Shown here in pieces: positions 8,419 to 17,986 of a stretch of 64,000 nt of DNA. A model generated the notes under the pieces. It did not search any database. It had not been told where the DNA came from and worked only from the letters and a program-made list of their open reading frames with translations. A program made the translations under genes and the position numbers. Origin of the DNA: Slackia isoflavoniconvertens (GTDB lineage Bacteria > Actinomycetota > Coriobacteriia > Coriobacteriales > Eggerthellaceae); NCBI RefSeq assembly GCF_003725955.1, contig NZ_QIBZ01000009.1, positions 27,422 to 91,421 of the forward strand, given 5' to 3'. Each line of letters opens with the position of its first letter. The stretch's first letter is position 1.

Positions 8419-10179
8419 CTACGCACGGTCGGCGATTTCCTTCGAAATTTCGGCAACGAATTCCTCGATAGACTTCTGCACGGTCTCGTTCGAGCGGTCG
8501 CGTACGGAAATATTGCCCTCCTCGGCTTCCTTCTCGCCCAAAATGAGCATGTACGGAACGCGATCGACGCCACGAGCCTCGCGAATCTTGTAGCCAATCT
8601 TCTCGTCGCGATCGTCGACCACCACGCGCACGCCGGCCTCTTCGAGCTTGGAAGCAACCTGGTGAGCGTAGTCGCGCGACTTCTCGGACACGGGGAGCAC
8701 CTTCACCTGCACGGGAGAGAGCCACGTGGGGAATTTGCCCGCGAAGTGCTCGATGAGAATACCAATGAAGCGCTCGATTGAGCCGTAGCATACGCGATGC
8801 AGCATGATGGGGCGCTTCTTCGAGCCGTCGTGGTCGGTGTACTCGAGGTCGAAGTTGAGCGGCATCTGGAAGTCGAGCTGCACGGTGCCGCACTGCCAGG
8901 TGCGACCGAGCGAATCTTCCAGATGGAAGTCGATCTTCGGGCCATAGAAGGCGCCATCGCCCTCGTTGACCTCGTAAGGCATATTGAGCCTCTCGAGGGC
9001 GGCCTTCAAGCCGCCTTCTGCTGCTGCCCAGTCTTCGTCGGAACCCATGGAATCGTCGGGACGGGTGGAAAGTTCCACATGGTATTTGAAGCCGAACTTC
9101 TGATACACCGAATCGATGAGGTTCACGACGCCGATGATTTCATCGGTGAGCTGGTCGGGGCGCACAAACAGGTGCGCGTCATCTTGAGTGAAACAACGAA
9201 CGCGGAACAGGCCGTGCAACGCGCCGCGCATTTCATGGCGGTGCACAATGCCCAGCTCGCCTGCGCGAATAGGCAGGTCACGATAGCTGTGCGGCTTCGA
9301 AGCGTACACGAGCACGCCGCCCGGGCAGTTCATGGGCTTCACGCAGTACTCTTCTTCATCGATGATGGTGGAGTACATGTTGTCTTTGTAGTGGTCCCAA
9401 TGGCCCGAGGTCTTCCACAGCTGCTTGTTCATGATGAGCGGCGTGGAAATCTCGACATAGCCGGCCTTGCGATGGATCTCGCGCCAGTAGTCGATGAGCG
9501 TGTTTTTCAGAATCATGCCGTTGGGAAGGAAGAACGGGAAGCCGGGAGCCTCGTCGCGCATCATGAAGAGGTCCATTTCGCGACCGATCTTGCGATGATC
9601 GCGCTTCTTGGCCTCTTCAAGCACGCGCAGATGCTCGTCGAGCTCTTCTTTGGTGGCGAAGGCGGTGCCGTTGATGCGAGTGAGCATCTTGTTGTTCTTG
9701 TCGCCCTTCCAATAAGCGCCAGAAACGGCCGTAAGCGTGAAGGCCTTCAGGGCCTTCGTGTAGCAAATATGAGGACCGACGCACATATCGATGTAGTCGC
9801 CCTGCTGGTAGAACGTGATGCGAGCGTCATCGGCCAAGTCGCCGATGTGTTCGACCTTGTACTTCTCGTTGCGCTCTTCCATGAGCTTGATAGCCTCTTC
9901 GCGCGGAAGTTCGAACGTCGAGAACTTCAGGTTCTCTTTCACGATTTTCTTCATTTCGGCTTCAATCGCGGGAAGGTCTTCCTCGCTGATTTTCTTGTCA
10001 CCCAAATCGACATCGTAGTAGAAGCCATTGTCGGTCGCGGGACCATAGGCGAAGTCGGCCTCGGGATAGAGGCGTTTGATGGCCTGCGCCATAATGTGCG
10101 CCGCGGAATGGCGCACAACGTGCGTGACCTCTTCCTCGGGCAGCTCGGCGACGGTACCGTCGTTGTAAAGGGCCTTCAT
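8419..10179 (-). CDS. thrS: Threonyl-tRNA synthetase (no TGS domain)
   Basis: Class II aminoacyl-tRNA synthetase that charges tRNA-Thr. The editing domain starts almost at the N-terminus (VVRHSAAHIMAQAIKRL), followed by the catalytic core with CPGG and HEMRGALHGLFRVR (motif 2) and the C-terminal anticodon-binding domain. At 586 residues it is about 60 shorter than the usual 640-residue enzyme and lacks the N-terminal TGS domain. The ATG at 10179 has AGAGGAGA upstream; the extension to 10293 has no TGS-like sequence. A promoter is visible at 10234-10262. Confidence 0.92.
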   Translation of the reverse strand: MKALYNDGTVAELPEEEVTHVVRHSAAHIMAQAIKRLYPEADFAYGPATDNGFYYDVDLGDKKISEEDLPAIEAEMKKIVKENLKFSTFELPREEAIKLMEERNEKYKVEHIGDLADDARITFYQQGDYIDMCVGPHICYTKALKAFTLTAVSGAYWKGDKNNKMLTRINGTAFATKEELDEHLRVLEEAKKRDHRKIGREMDLFMMRDEAPGFPFFLPNGMILKNTLIDYWREIHRKAGYVEISTPLIMNKQLWKTSGHWDHYKDNMYSTIIDEEEYCVKPMNCPGGVLVYASKPHSYRDLPIRAGELGIVHRHEMRGALHGLFRVRCFTQDDAHLFVRPDQLTDEIIGVVNLIDSVYQKFGFKYHVELSTRPDDSMGSDEDWAAAEGGLKAALERLNMPYEVNEGDGAFYGPKIDFHLEDSLGRTWQCGTVQLDFQMPLNFDLEYTDHDGSKKRPIMLHRVCYGSIERFIGILIEHFAGKFPTWLSPVQVKVLPVSEKSRDYAHQVASKLEEAGVRVVVDDRDEKIGYKIREARGVDRVPYMLILGEKEAEEGNISVRDRSNETVQKSIEEFVAEISKEIADRA

Positions 10180-10233
10180 AGGGCTATCTCCTCTCGAATG
10201 CGAATACGCATACGTTACTGAAATCGAGTTCCA

Positions 10234-10262
10234 ATTATAGACAGACGGCGTGCAGGAACAAG
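10234..10262 (-). promoter_or_regulatory. Promoter of thrS
   Basis: Minus-strand TTGTTC (10262-10257), 17 nt, then TATAAT (10239-10234), about 55 bp upstream of the thrS start. I see no T-box leader. Confidence 0.6.
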
Positions 10263-10343
10263 CTGCGCCGCTCAGCATACAGAATGGCGACATGACGGCA
10301 GAACAACCGCCTCGCCTACCTGCGCGATTTAGGTCGCGACAAC

Positions 10344-10373
10344 AAGAAAAGCCGCGCGCAGGCGGCTTTTCTT
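10344..10373. terminator. Bidirectional terminator after the zinc-ribbon membrane protein
   Basis: AAGAAAAGCCGC pairs with GCGGCTTTTCTT around a 6-nt loop. Confidence 0.85.
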
Positions 10374-10401
10374 AAGGCAGGATTGCAAACCAGATCGGCG
10401 C

Positions 10402-10926
10402 TTACTGGCGCGGCGCCTGGCCATGAGCCCCGACATTCGCCTGGGGCACAGCCTGCCTCGGCGCGCCGGTAGTTCGACCGCTGCGACGAGCGCCGACGCC
10501 GGGAAGCGGCGTTGCGCAGTACGGACAAACGGTCCACGAAGGATCGAGCGCATGGCCGCACTTCTGACATTGGTTCTTCAAACGCTGGTGGCAGTTCGGG
10601 CACAGCACATAATCGGCCTCGACCGGGTAGCCGCAGTTGGCGCATTCGCCATACTGCATGAGCTGGCGCTGCTTCAGCGCGACCTCGAGCTCTTGCTCGT
10701 CGCGATCGATTTGCAGCAGCGGCGGACGAAGCAGGCAATACGCGATGACGCCCAAAATGGGAACGAGCGCGACGATGGCCCAGATGTACCACACCGTGCC
10801 GCGCTGGTAAGCATCGCGAACAACCCAAATAATAGAGAGCACGTAAACGGCCACGAGCATGACGATGCATACCGTGACAGCCATTTGCAGCTCAGGAGTC
10901 CAAAGCTGCGAGAGAATGTCGCTCAT
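10402..10926 (-). CDS. Two-TM zinc-ribbon membrane protein, function unknown
   Basis: A 174-residue protein with two hydrophobic segments near the N-terminus (about 15-40 and 50-70) and then a double zinc ribbon: CANCG...CPNCH and CQKCG...CPYC. The C-terminal about 35 residues are basic and Ala/Gly/Pro/Gln-rich. Such proteins often sit in the membrane with a cytoplasmic metal-binding module, but no specific role can be assigned. The ATG at 10926 follows AAAGGA; the ORF extends further upstream without conserved features. It lies between valS and thrS with terminators on both sides. Confidence 0.75.
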   Translation of the reverse strand: MSDILSQLWTPELQMAVTVCIVMLVAVYVLSIIWVVRDAYQRGTVWYIWAIVALVPILGVIAYCLLRPPLLQIDRDEQELEVALKQRQLMQYGECANCGYPVEADYVLCPNCHQRLKNQCQKCGHALDPSWTVCPYCATPLPGVGARRSGRTTGAPRQAVPQANVGAHGQAPRQ

Positions 10927-10979
10927 TGAGAAATCCTTTTCGTACATCAATACACTAATCACGCATTGTAGCAAAGAAA

Positions 10980-11009
10980 GAAGCGCCCCGCATACCGCGA
11001 GGCGCTTCT
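10980..11009 (-). terminator. Terminator after valS
   Basis: On the minus strand GAAGCGCCTCG pairs with GGGGCGCTTC and is followed by TTTCTTT. Confidence 0.75.
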
Positions 11010-11068
11010 CTATGCAATTTTGAAATTCGGCGGCGCGAAGGTTCGATATTCGGCAGAAAGACCCTCGC

Positions 11069-13750
11069 CTACAGCTCGGCGATCTGCTGGGCAACCAGCT
11101 CGAGCTTCGCAGCGAACTCGGCATGCTTCGCCTTGTCCTTCTCGACGATTTCAGGCTTCGCCTTGGCAAGGTAGCCCGGGTTGGAGAGCTTCTTGTCAAG
11201 CTTGGCAACGTCTTTCTCGAGCTTCTCGCGTTCCTTGGAAAGACGCGCGCGTTCAGCCTCGAAATCGACCAGGCCCTCGAGGTGGCAGTAGACCTCGCAG
11301 CCAGAGACGAGCGTGGCGTTAGATGCCGCGGGCTTTTCGGCTTCGGCGGAAACCCCGGCCACGTTCACACGCGCGAGCGACACAATAAGCTCCTGTTGCT
11401 CGTTGATGGTGGAAACGACCTCGGCGGGCGCCTTCACCGTAATGGCAAGCTCCTGTTTCGGCGAGATGCCATAGCGGGCGCGAGTGGAACGCACGGCGGA
11501 AACGACGCCGCATACCAGCTCAATCGCGCGTTCGGCTTCGGCATTCTTAAAGCGCGCAAGCGTCTCGGGCTCAGGCCAGGTGGCAACCATGAGAGCCTCG
11601 GCGTTTTCGCCTTCCGCATGAGGCAGCTGCTCCCACAGAGCCTCGGTCACAAACGGCATGGCCGGATGCAAAAGGCGCAGGGCGGAATCGAGCACAAACA
11701 CGAGATTGCGCTGCGTTTGCAGGCGAGCAACCGGATCGGCGCCCTCGCGCAGACTCGCCTTCGAGAACTCGATGTACCAGTCGCAGAACTCGTTCCAGAA
11801 GAACGCGTGCAAATCGCTGGCCACTTCACCGAACTTGTATTCGGAAATGCCCTGGGTCACACGCTCGGAGAGGCCAGCCAAACGCGACAAGATCCACGCA
11901 TCGGCAGGCGTCGCGGCAACGGGCTCGCCCGGCGTGAAGCCCTCGAGGTTGCCAAGCACGAAGCGGCTCGCATTCCAGATCTTCGTGACGAAAGCACGCG
12001 CCTGCTCGGTGCGCGGCGAAGAAATGAGCTCGTGGGTTTCGGGGTCGATGTCGGCGTCGAAGCGCACATCCTGGTTGTTCGTGACCAGCGTGAGCAAGTT
12101 GAAACGCATGGCATCGGCGCCGTATTTCGCGATGAGGTCCATGGGATCGACGCCGTTGCCCTTCGATTTGGACATGCGGCTGCCGTCCTTCGCCAAAATG
12201 GTGGCGTAAATCACGACGTCATGGAACGGAATCTCGCCCAAGAAGTACGTGGAGGACATGATCATGCGGGCAACCCACAGCGCGATGATGTCGCGCGCGG
12301 TAACGAGCGCCGTCGTAGGATGATGGCCCTCGAGCTGCTCGGGGTGGTTCGGCCAACCCTGCGTGGCGAAAGTCCACAGCTGGCTCGAGAACCACGTGTC
12401 GAGCACGTCTTCGTCCTGATGTACATGATGGCCGCCGCATTTCGGGCACACGTCCACGTCTTCCATGCACGCGTCTTCCCAACCGCAATCGGCGCAGTAG
12501 AACACCGGGATGCGATGGCCCCACCACAGCTGGCGGGAAATACACCAGTCTTTCAGGTTTTCCATCCAGGTGAGATAGGTCTGCGTCCAACGGGCCGGGT
12601 GGAACGTGACTTCGCCGCTCGTGACGGCCTCGGTCGCAGGACCCTTCAGCTTATCGACGGCAACGAACCACTGTTCGGAAAGCCACGGTTCAAGGGCACT
12701 CGGGCAGCGGTAGCAATGCATCACCGAATGATGGTGGTCTTCCACATGATCGAGCAGGCCGTGCTCCTCAAACCACGCGACAACGGCTTCGCGGCATTCC
12801 TCGCGGCTCATGCCGGTAAATTCGCCGTAGCCTTCAACCACGTGGGCGGTTTCATCGAAGATATTGATTTTCTCGAGGCCATGGCGCTCGCCCATCGCGA
12901 AGTCGTTCGGGTCGTGAGCAGGAGTGACCTTCACGAAGCCCGAGCCGAAATCGGCATCGACATAAAAGTCGCTGAAAATGGGGATCTCGCGGTCGACGAT
13001 GGGCAGCTTGACCTTCGCACCCACGAACTTGTCTTTGTCATGATCTTTCGGAGACACCGCAACGCCCGTATCGCCGAGCATGGTCTCGGGGCGCGTGGTA
13101 GCGACCACAATGTATTCCACGCCGTCAATGGGCTCGACGAGCGGGTAGCGAAGGTGCCACAAGTGGCCATCTTCTTCCTGGTATTCCGCTTCGTCGTCGG
13201 AAATGGCGGTACCGCAGGTGGGGCACCAGTTCACGATGCGCTTGCCGCGGTAGATAAGGCCGTCATGGTACCAATCGCAGAACACCTTGCGCACGGCGGT
13301 GGCATATTCGGGATCCATGGTGAAGTGCGGGTCGTCGAAATCGACCGAGCAACCCATGCGCTTGATCTGCTCAATGATGTGTCCGCCGTATTCATGCGTC
13401 CAATCCCAGCAGGCGTCGATGAACTTCTCGCGACCGAGCTCGCGGCGGGAAATGCCCTGCGCGGCGAGCTTTTTGTCGACCTTCGTTTGCGTCGCAATGC
13501 CCGCATGGTCGGTACCGAGAATCCAACGGGTCGATACGCCGCGCATGCGGTTGAAGCGAATAATGGTGTCTTGGATAGTATCGTCCATGGCGTGGCCCAT
13601 GTGCAGCACGCCGGTGACGTTCGGCGGCGGAATGGTGACCGTGCAGTCACCCACGCCCGGGCGGCGGGCATAGTAGCCGCCGGTGAGCCATTTATCGAGA
13701 ATGCGAGGCTCGAGCACCTCGGAGTCATAGTTCTTGGAAAGCTCTTCCAC
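11069..13750 (-). CDS. valS: Valyl-tRNA synthetase
   Basis: Class I aminoacyl-tRNA synthetase for valine, with CP1 editing domain. The HIGH-type signature is in PPPNVTGVLHMGHA and the KMSKS loop is SRMSKSKGNGVDP. The C-terminal 70 residues form the ValS coiled coil rich in Lys and Glu (ERARLSKEREKLEKDVAKL). At 893 residues it is full length. The start is a GTG at 13750, with GGGAG 6-7 nt upstream. It follows clpX on the same strand across a 77-nt gap. Confidence 0.95.
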   Translation of the reverse strand: MEELSKNYDSEVLEPRILDKWLTGGYYARRPGVGDCTVTIPPPNVTGVLHMGHAMDDTIQDTIIRFNRMRGVSTRWILGTDHAGIATQTKVDKKLAAQGISRRELGREKFIDACWDWTHEYGGHIIEQIKRMGCSVDFDDPHFTMDPEYATAVRKVFCDWYHDGLIYRGKRIVNWCPTCGTAISDDEAEYQEEDGHLWHLRYPLVEPIDGVEYIVVATTRPETMLGDTGVAVSPKDHDKDKFVGAKVKLPIVDREIPIFSDFYVDADFGSGFVKVTPAHDPNDFAMGERHGLEKINIFDETAHVVEGYGEFTGMSREECREAVVAWFEEHGLLDHVEDHHHSVMHCYRCPSALEPWLSEQWFVAVDKLKGPATEAVTSGEVTFHPARWTQTYLTWMENLKDWCISRQLWWGHRIPVFYCADCGWEDACMEDVDVCPKCGGHHVHQDEDVLDTWFSSQLWTFATQGWPNHPEQLEGHHPTTALVTARDIIALWVARMIMSSTYFLGEIPFHDVVIYATILAKDGSRMSKSKGNGVDPMDLIAKYGADAMRFNLLTLVTNNQDVRFDADIDPETHELISSPRTEQARAFVTKIWNASRFVLGNLEGFTPGEPVAATPADAWILSRLAGLSERVTQGISEYKFGEVASDLHAFFWNEFCDWYIEFSKASLREGADPVARLQTQRNLVFVLDSALRLLHPAMPFVTEALWEQLPHAEGENAEALMVATWPEPETLARFKNAEAERAIELVCGVVSAVRSTRARYGISPKQELAITVKAPAEVVSTINEQQELIVSLARVNVAGVSAEAEKPAASNATLVSGCEVYCHLEGLVDFEAERARLSKEREKLEKDVAKLDKKLSNPGYLAKAKPEIVEKDKAKHAEFAAKLELVAQQIAEL

Positions 13751-13790
13751 TCTCTGCTCCCAACTTGTTTGCTTGTAAGGCGGAATACTG

Positions 13791-13826
13791 AAACAGCCCG
13801 GCCGCGCATGCGGCCAGGCCGTGGCA
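13791..13826 (-). terminator. GC-rich hairpin between clpX and valS
   Basis: On the minus strand GGCCGC...GCGGCC forms a strong stem right after the clpX stop. The T tract is poor (TGTTTC), so termination may be partial. Confidence 0.4.
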
Positions 13827-13827
13827 T

Positions 13828-15219
13828 TTATTCGGAGACGACAGCCGCGTCGGCCGCCTGCTCGATTTCGGGTTTCGTTTCGCCCTCGATATCGCTCGGG
13901 CGAATAACCACCCTCGTGGGTCCGGCGTGCTCAGGCAAATCGAACATCACGTCTTGCAGAACACGCTCGCAAATGGCGCGAAGGCCGCGCGCGCCCGTGC
14001 CATGCTCGACCGCCTCGTGCGCGATGGCGCGCAGCGCTTCGGGCGTGAACACGAGTTCGGAATTCTCGAACTCGAACATGCGCACGTACTGCTTCACCAA
14101 CGCGTTCTTCGGGTCGGTAAGAATGTGAACCAAATCGTCTTCGGTAAGCTCGTCGAGCGAGCAAATCACCGGAATGCGGCCCACAAATTCGGGAATCATG
14201 CCGAACTTGTTCAAATCTTCGGGCAGCACCTTTTCGAGAAGCTCTGCTTCGGCGTGCTTTTTCGACTGCGGCACATCGCTCGTGAAACCGATGCCCTTCT
14301 TGCCCACGCGCTGGCCGATGATGTCGGCCAGACCCACGAACGCGCCGCCCAAAATGAACAGGATATTCGTGGTGTCGATATGAATGAGCTCCTGCTGCGG
14401 GTGTTTGCGTCCGCCCTGCGGAGGAACGCTCGCCTCGGTACCCTCGACGATCTTGAGCAATGCCTGCTGAACGCCCTCGCCCGACACGTCGCGCGTGATG
14501 GAGAGGTTTTCGGCTTTACGGGCGATTTTGTCGATCTCGTCGATATAAATGATGCCGATCTGCGCGCGCTCGATATCGAAATCGGCCGCGGTAATGAGCT
14601 TCAGCAAAATATTCTCGACGTCTTCGCCCACGTAGCCCGCTTCGGTAAGCGTGGTGGCGTCGGCGATGGCAAACGGAACCTGCAGCGTGCGCGCGAGCGT
14701 TTGCGCGAGCAGCGTTTTGCCCGAACCCGTGGGGCCCAAAAGCATGATGTTGCTCTTAGCAAGCTCGACGTCGTCATCATTCGACTCGGCACCGAGGCTG
14801 ATACGCTTGTAGTGGTTGTATACGGCAACCGAAAGCGCGCGCTTGGCGGCCTCCTGGCCAACAACATGCTGGCTCAGGCGATCGAAAAGCTCATGCGGCG
14901 TGGGCAGTGCGGCGAGAATCTCGGCCGCCGAAGGGGCGCCCTGCTCTTCGTCGTCAAACGGGGCCTGCGCAATGTGGCCTTCGTAACCGTCGAAGTCGCC
15001 GTCGAACGAATCGGGCATATTGCCCCGGCTGGGATGGCGGCCGTCAAGGTAGCCGCCACGGGCAAGCACGTCGGTGCAGTACAGAATGCACTCGTCGCAA
15101 ATGCACGTGCCATCGGGGCTTTGAATCATGCCAGCGACCTCATCGGCCGTTTTGCCGCAGAAGACGCAACGCGCCTTTTTCGGGTCCATGGTTTGAGAAT
15201 CGGGATTCTTGGTCTGCAT
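13828..15219 (-). CDS. clpX: ATP-dependent Clp protease ATP-binding subunit ClpX
   Basis: AAA+ unfoldase that delivers substrates to ClpP. It has the N-terminal zinc-binding domain (CVFCGK...CICDECI), Walker [16 protein letters not shown], Walker [10 protein letters not shown] and a C-terminal sensor-2 region ([10 protein letters not shown]). An acidic stretch separates the zinc domain from the AAA module. It starts 6 nt after clpP stops, so the two are co-transcribed. Length is 463 residues, slightly longer than the usual 420-430 owing to the linker and tail. Confidence 0.95.
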   Translation of the reverse strand: MQTKNPDSQTMDPKKARCVFCGKTADEVAGMIQSPDGTCICDECILYCTDVLARGGYLDGRHPSRGNMPDSFDGDFDGYEGHIAQAPFDDEEQGAPSAAEILAALPTPHELFDRLSQHVVGQEAAKRALSVAVYNHYKRISLGAESNDDDVELAKSNIMLLGPTGSGKTLLAQTLARTLQVPFAIADATTLTEAGYVGEDVENILLKLITAADFDIERAQIGIIYIDEIDKIARKAENLSITRDVSGEGVQQALLKIVEGTEASVPPQGGRKHPQQELIHIDTTNILFILGGAFVGLADIIGQRVGKKGIGFTSDVPQSKKHAEAELLEKVLPEDLNKFGMIPEFVGRIPVICSLDELTEDDLVHILTDPKNALVKQYVRMFEFENSELVFTPEALRAIAHEAVEHGTGARGLRAICERVLQDVMFDLPEHAGPTRVVIRPSDIEGETKPEIEQAADAAVVSE

Positions 15220-15225
15220 AAGGCC

Positions 15226-15843
15226 TTATGCTTCCTTCTTCGGCATAGCGCGAGTCGTGATGATGTCGTCGACCAGGCCATATGCCTTCGATTCCTCAGC
15301 GGTAAGCCAGTGGTCACGCTCGGAATCGGCATGGATGGTCTCAATGGATTGGCCGGTGTGCTTGGCGAGAATGCCTTCGAGGCGCTCGCGGCACTTGCGC
15401 ATTTCTTTCGCAGCGATTTCGAAATCGGTCTGCTGCGTGCGATTCTCGGCGCCACCCATGGGTTGATGAATCATGATTTGCGAATTCGGCGTGATGAAAC
15501 GCTTGCCCGGGGTACCCGCAGCAGTAAGCACGGAGGCCATGGAAGCGGCCATGCCCATGCAAACGGTGGACACGTCGCAGCGAATGAACTGCATGGCATC
15601 GTAGATGGCCAAACCTGCGCTCACGCTGCCTCCCGGGGAGTTGATGTAGAGCGAGATATCTTTCTCGGGATCGGCGCTCTCGAGGTGCAGGAGCTGCGCG
15701 ATAACGACGTTTGCGACGTCGTCGTCGATGGCGCTGCCCAAGAAGACGATGCGATCATTGAGCAGTCGGGAGTAAATGTCATACGAGCGCTCGCCGCGGG
15801 GCGACTGCTCGATGACGTAAGGAATCGTATATCCGTTTTGCAT
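15226..15843 (-). CDS. clpP: ATP-dependent Clp protease proteolytic subunit ClpP
   Basis: Serine peptidase that forms the barrel degraded through by ClpX. The nucleophile lies in [10 protein letters not shown] and the histidine in MIHQPMGG. Length is 205 residues, as expected. AAAGGGG precedes the ATG at 15843. Gene order tig-clpP-clpX is the common bacterial arrangement, but a terminator separates tig from clpP here. Confidence 0.95.
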   Translation of the reverse strand: MQNGYTIPYVIEQSPRGERSYDIYSRLLNDRIVFLGSAIDDDVANVVIAQLLHLESADPEKDISLYINSPGGSVSAGLAIYDAMQFIRCDVSTVCMGMAASMASVLTAAGTPGKRFITPNSQIMIHQPMGGAENRTQQTDFEIAAKEMRKCRERLEGILAKHTGQSIETIHADSERDHWLTAEESKAYGLVDDIITTRAMPKKEA

Positions 15844-15891
15844 AAATGCTGCCCCTTTATTCTGTATCGAAGTCGAAGCAATAATACAACC

Positions 15892-15924
15892 AAGGCTCGC
15901 TTCCGAAAACAGGAAGCGAGCCTT
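15892..15924. terminator. Terminator between tig and clpP
   Basis: AAGGCTCGCTTCC pairs with GGAAGCGAGCCTT around a 7-nt loop. Confidence 0.8.
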
Positions 15925-16030
15925 AAGGACTGTACCACGTTTATTGAGCGGACGAGCGATATCGCCGCCCTTGCAGCCAAGCCGTCACGCGCACTCCACG
16001 GTTTGTTCGAGAAAATGCGCGAGATGAAAG

Positions 16031-17479
16031 CTATTCAGCAGCGGCCTCGGTGTTTTCGGCCTCGGCCTCGTCAGCCTTCTTGGCGGCCTTCTTGGTGGTT
16101 TTCTTAGCGGCAGCCTTCTTGGCAGGCTTCTTCTCTTCCTCGTCAGCCGTGGGAAGCTCGACCTCTTCGATCTCGGCTTCCTTCAGCAGAGCCTCGAGAG
16201 CCTTGCCGCGCAGAATGCCCTCGCGGACGAAGGACAGGCGACCCTGCTTCTTCCACTCAGCGTAGAGCTTGTCGGTATCTTTGGCGCCGGAGTTCTTGAA
16301 CTCGTCAACGACTTCCTCGTCAGTCACAACGATGTTGTTGTGGCGAGCATAGGCGTCGAGGGCCAGGTTCTGTTTGACGGTGTCGGCAGCCTGAGCCTTG
16401 ACGTCTTCCTTGAACTGGTCAGCAGTAATCTGCTGGGCAGCCAGGTAAGCGTCGAGCGTAGCGCCCTGGCGCTGGAGCTGCTCGAAGAAGCTCTGCAGCA
16501 GGTCGCGCTCGGCGGCGTCGCACATGGCCTGGGGCACGTCGCCCTCGAGGCGCTTCTGCAGCTCGAACAGAGCGTTGTTCTCCATAATGCGGGGAATGAT
16601 TTCGCCCTTCTGAGCCTCGATCTGCTCGCCCATGAGCTTGCGCAGCGCGGCGACATCTTCGAAACCGAAGTTTTCTTTGACCCACTCGTCGGTGATTTCA
16701 GGAAGAACGACCTTCTTCACAGCCTTGACGGTGACGTCGAAGACGACCTTGGCGGTCTTGCCCTGAAGGATGCTGGTGAGCATGCAGGGATTCGACTCAA
16801 CCTCGATCTCGAAGTGCTTCTCTTCGCCCTTCTTGCAGCCAACGAGCTCCTCGTCGAATGCTGCCGGGAACAGGCCCTTGCCCAGTTCGTAAAGGCGAGC
16901 TTCGCTGCACAGCGCGGCGATGTCTTCGCCGTTGTCGTCGACAGCCTTGATGTCGAGTTCGACAACGGAGTCGGCCTTCACCTTGGTGTTTGCAGGAGCG
17001 TTCTTGTAGTCGTGATAAGCGTTGCCCAGGTTGTCGATTTCCCTGTCGATTTCAGCCTCAGAAGCGGTCTTGAAGGGAACCTCGATGTGAACCGGGGAGT
17101 AATCGGAAAGCTCAAGAGCGGGCTTGACCTCGCACTCAATGGAGAAGGTGAAATCTTTGCCCTCTTCAACGAGACCGTCGACCTCGGAGAACTTGGGCTC
17201 GGAAATCAGAATGAGGTCGGCTTCGTCGATAGCCACGGGGAACGACTCGTTGAGAATTTCGTCGGTAACCGTGGAGAGCACGGCTTCCTTGCCCAGGTTG
17301 GCGTCGATGATTTGACGAGGCACATGGCCAGGACGGAAACCAGGGAACTTGTACTTCTTGCCGAAGTCTTTGTAAGCCTTCTTGATGCGAGCATCGATAT
17401 CGGCGGCTTCGATGGTCACCGTGAGTTTGGTGGCGCCGGATTCGAGAACCTCAACGTTCGTTTTCAACTTTTCCTCCAT
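16031..17479 (-). CDS. tig: Trigger factor, ribosome-associated chaperone/PPIase
   Basis: Binds nascent chains at the ribosome exit. The ribosome-binding signature is GFRPGHVPRQII near residue 50, followed by an FKBP-like PPIase domain and a helical C-terminal chaperone domain. After residue about 440 comes a low-complexity tail of Lys/Ala repeats followed by Glu/Ala. This tail makes it 482 residues, longer than the usual 430-450. The ribosome site before the ATG is weak. Confidence 0.93.
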   Translation of the reverse strand: MEEKLKTNVEVLESGATKLTVTIEAADIDARIKKAYKDFGKKYKFPGFRPGHVPRQIIDANLGKEAVLSTVTDEILNESFPVAIDEADLILISEPKFSEVDGLVEEGKDFTFSIECEVKPALELSDYSPVHIEVPFKTASEAEIDREIDNLGNAYHDYKNAPANTKVKADSVVELDIKAVDDNGEDIAALCSEARLYELGKGLFPAAFDEELVGCKKGEEKHFEIEVESNPCMLTSILQGKTAKVVFDVTVKAVKKVVLPEITDEWVKENFGFEDVAALRKLMGEQIEAQKGEIIPRIMENNALFELQKRLEGDVPQAMCDAAERDLLQSFFEQLQRQGATLDAYLAAQQITADQFKEDVKAQAADTVKQNLALDAYARHNNIVVTDEEVVDEFKNSGAKDTDKLYAEWKKQGRLSFVREGILRGKALEALLKEAEIEEVELPTADEEEKKPAKKAAAKKTTKKAAKKADEAEAENTEAAAE

Positions 17480-17558
17480 CTGGATCTTCGTTCAAAGCCT
17501 GTGTTACCAGACTAGACTGACCGAGACGCGCGTTCGGGCACGTCGGCGGCGCGAGCTA

Positions 17559-17644
17559 TGGTGCGGGCGAAAGGACTCGAACCTTCACGGGGGTTGCCCA
17601 CCAGAACCTAAATCTGGCGCGTCTGCCAATTCCGCCACGCCCGC
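17559..17644 (-). tRNA. tRNA-Leu (anticodon TAG)
   Basis: Acceptor GCGGGCG pairs with CGCCCGC, discriminator A and encoded CCA follow. The anticodon stem CCAGA/TCTGG carries a loop with TAG, and a long variable arm (GGGCAACCCCC region) marks it as class II. Confidence 0.93.
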
Positions 17645-17814
17645 ATTTCGCAAGCGCACGCATGCCCGTATGGACACGCAACAGAGCACTATAGCAAAAA
17701 ACCCGCAGGTTGTGCAGGTCAGCTTTCGAATACACAAGACCGCCGTTCGATGAGCGCTCCGCTAAAGAAGGCCACATCTTCAGGCGCCGCCCCATTCGCC
17801 ACACGAACGCAAGA

Positions 17815-17972
17815 GGCCGCCCCGGCCCGGGATGCCTGCCGGTGGCCCACCGTGTTCAAACTCGTTCTTCGTCTAAGGTTGAACACGGCGAAGCGAACGC
17901 ATAGCGAAGCACCTTAAGGCGCGAAGCGGTAGCGAGCCGTGGCCGACGGCTGCATCCCGGGCCGAGGCGGCC
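17815..17972. repeat. Long inverted-repeat element, copy 1
   Basis: Outer arms of 21 bp (17815-17835 and 17952-17972) match at 20 positions. Inside are a hairpin GTGTTCAA...TTGAACAC and the motifs GCATAGCGAAGC and GCGAAGCGGTAGCGAGCC. Two relatives flank each other at 29593-29894. It fills most of the 342-nt gap between tRNA-Leu and the antiporter stop. Confidence 0.7.
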
Positions 17973-17986
17973 ACCAGGCCCTTCCC

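Noticed and set aside
8797..10221. Plus-strand open frame of 474 codons opposite thrS
   Set aside because: Same reason: antisense of a clear thrS.
10180..10320. T-box leader for thrS
   Set aside because: The gap is short and lacks the T-box sequence and specifier stem; a plain promoter is seen instead.
11123..14128. Very long plus-strand open frame (about 1,000 codons) opposite valS and clpX
   Set aside because: It is a mirror of high-GC coding sequence; valS and clpX motifs on the other strand are unambiguous and the frame has no domain or ribosome site.
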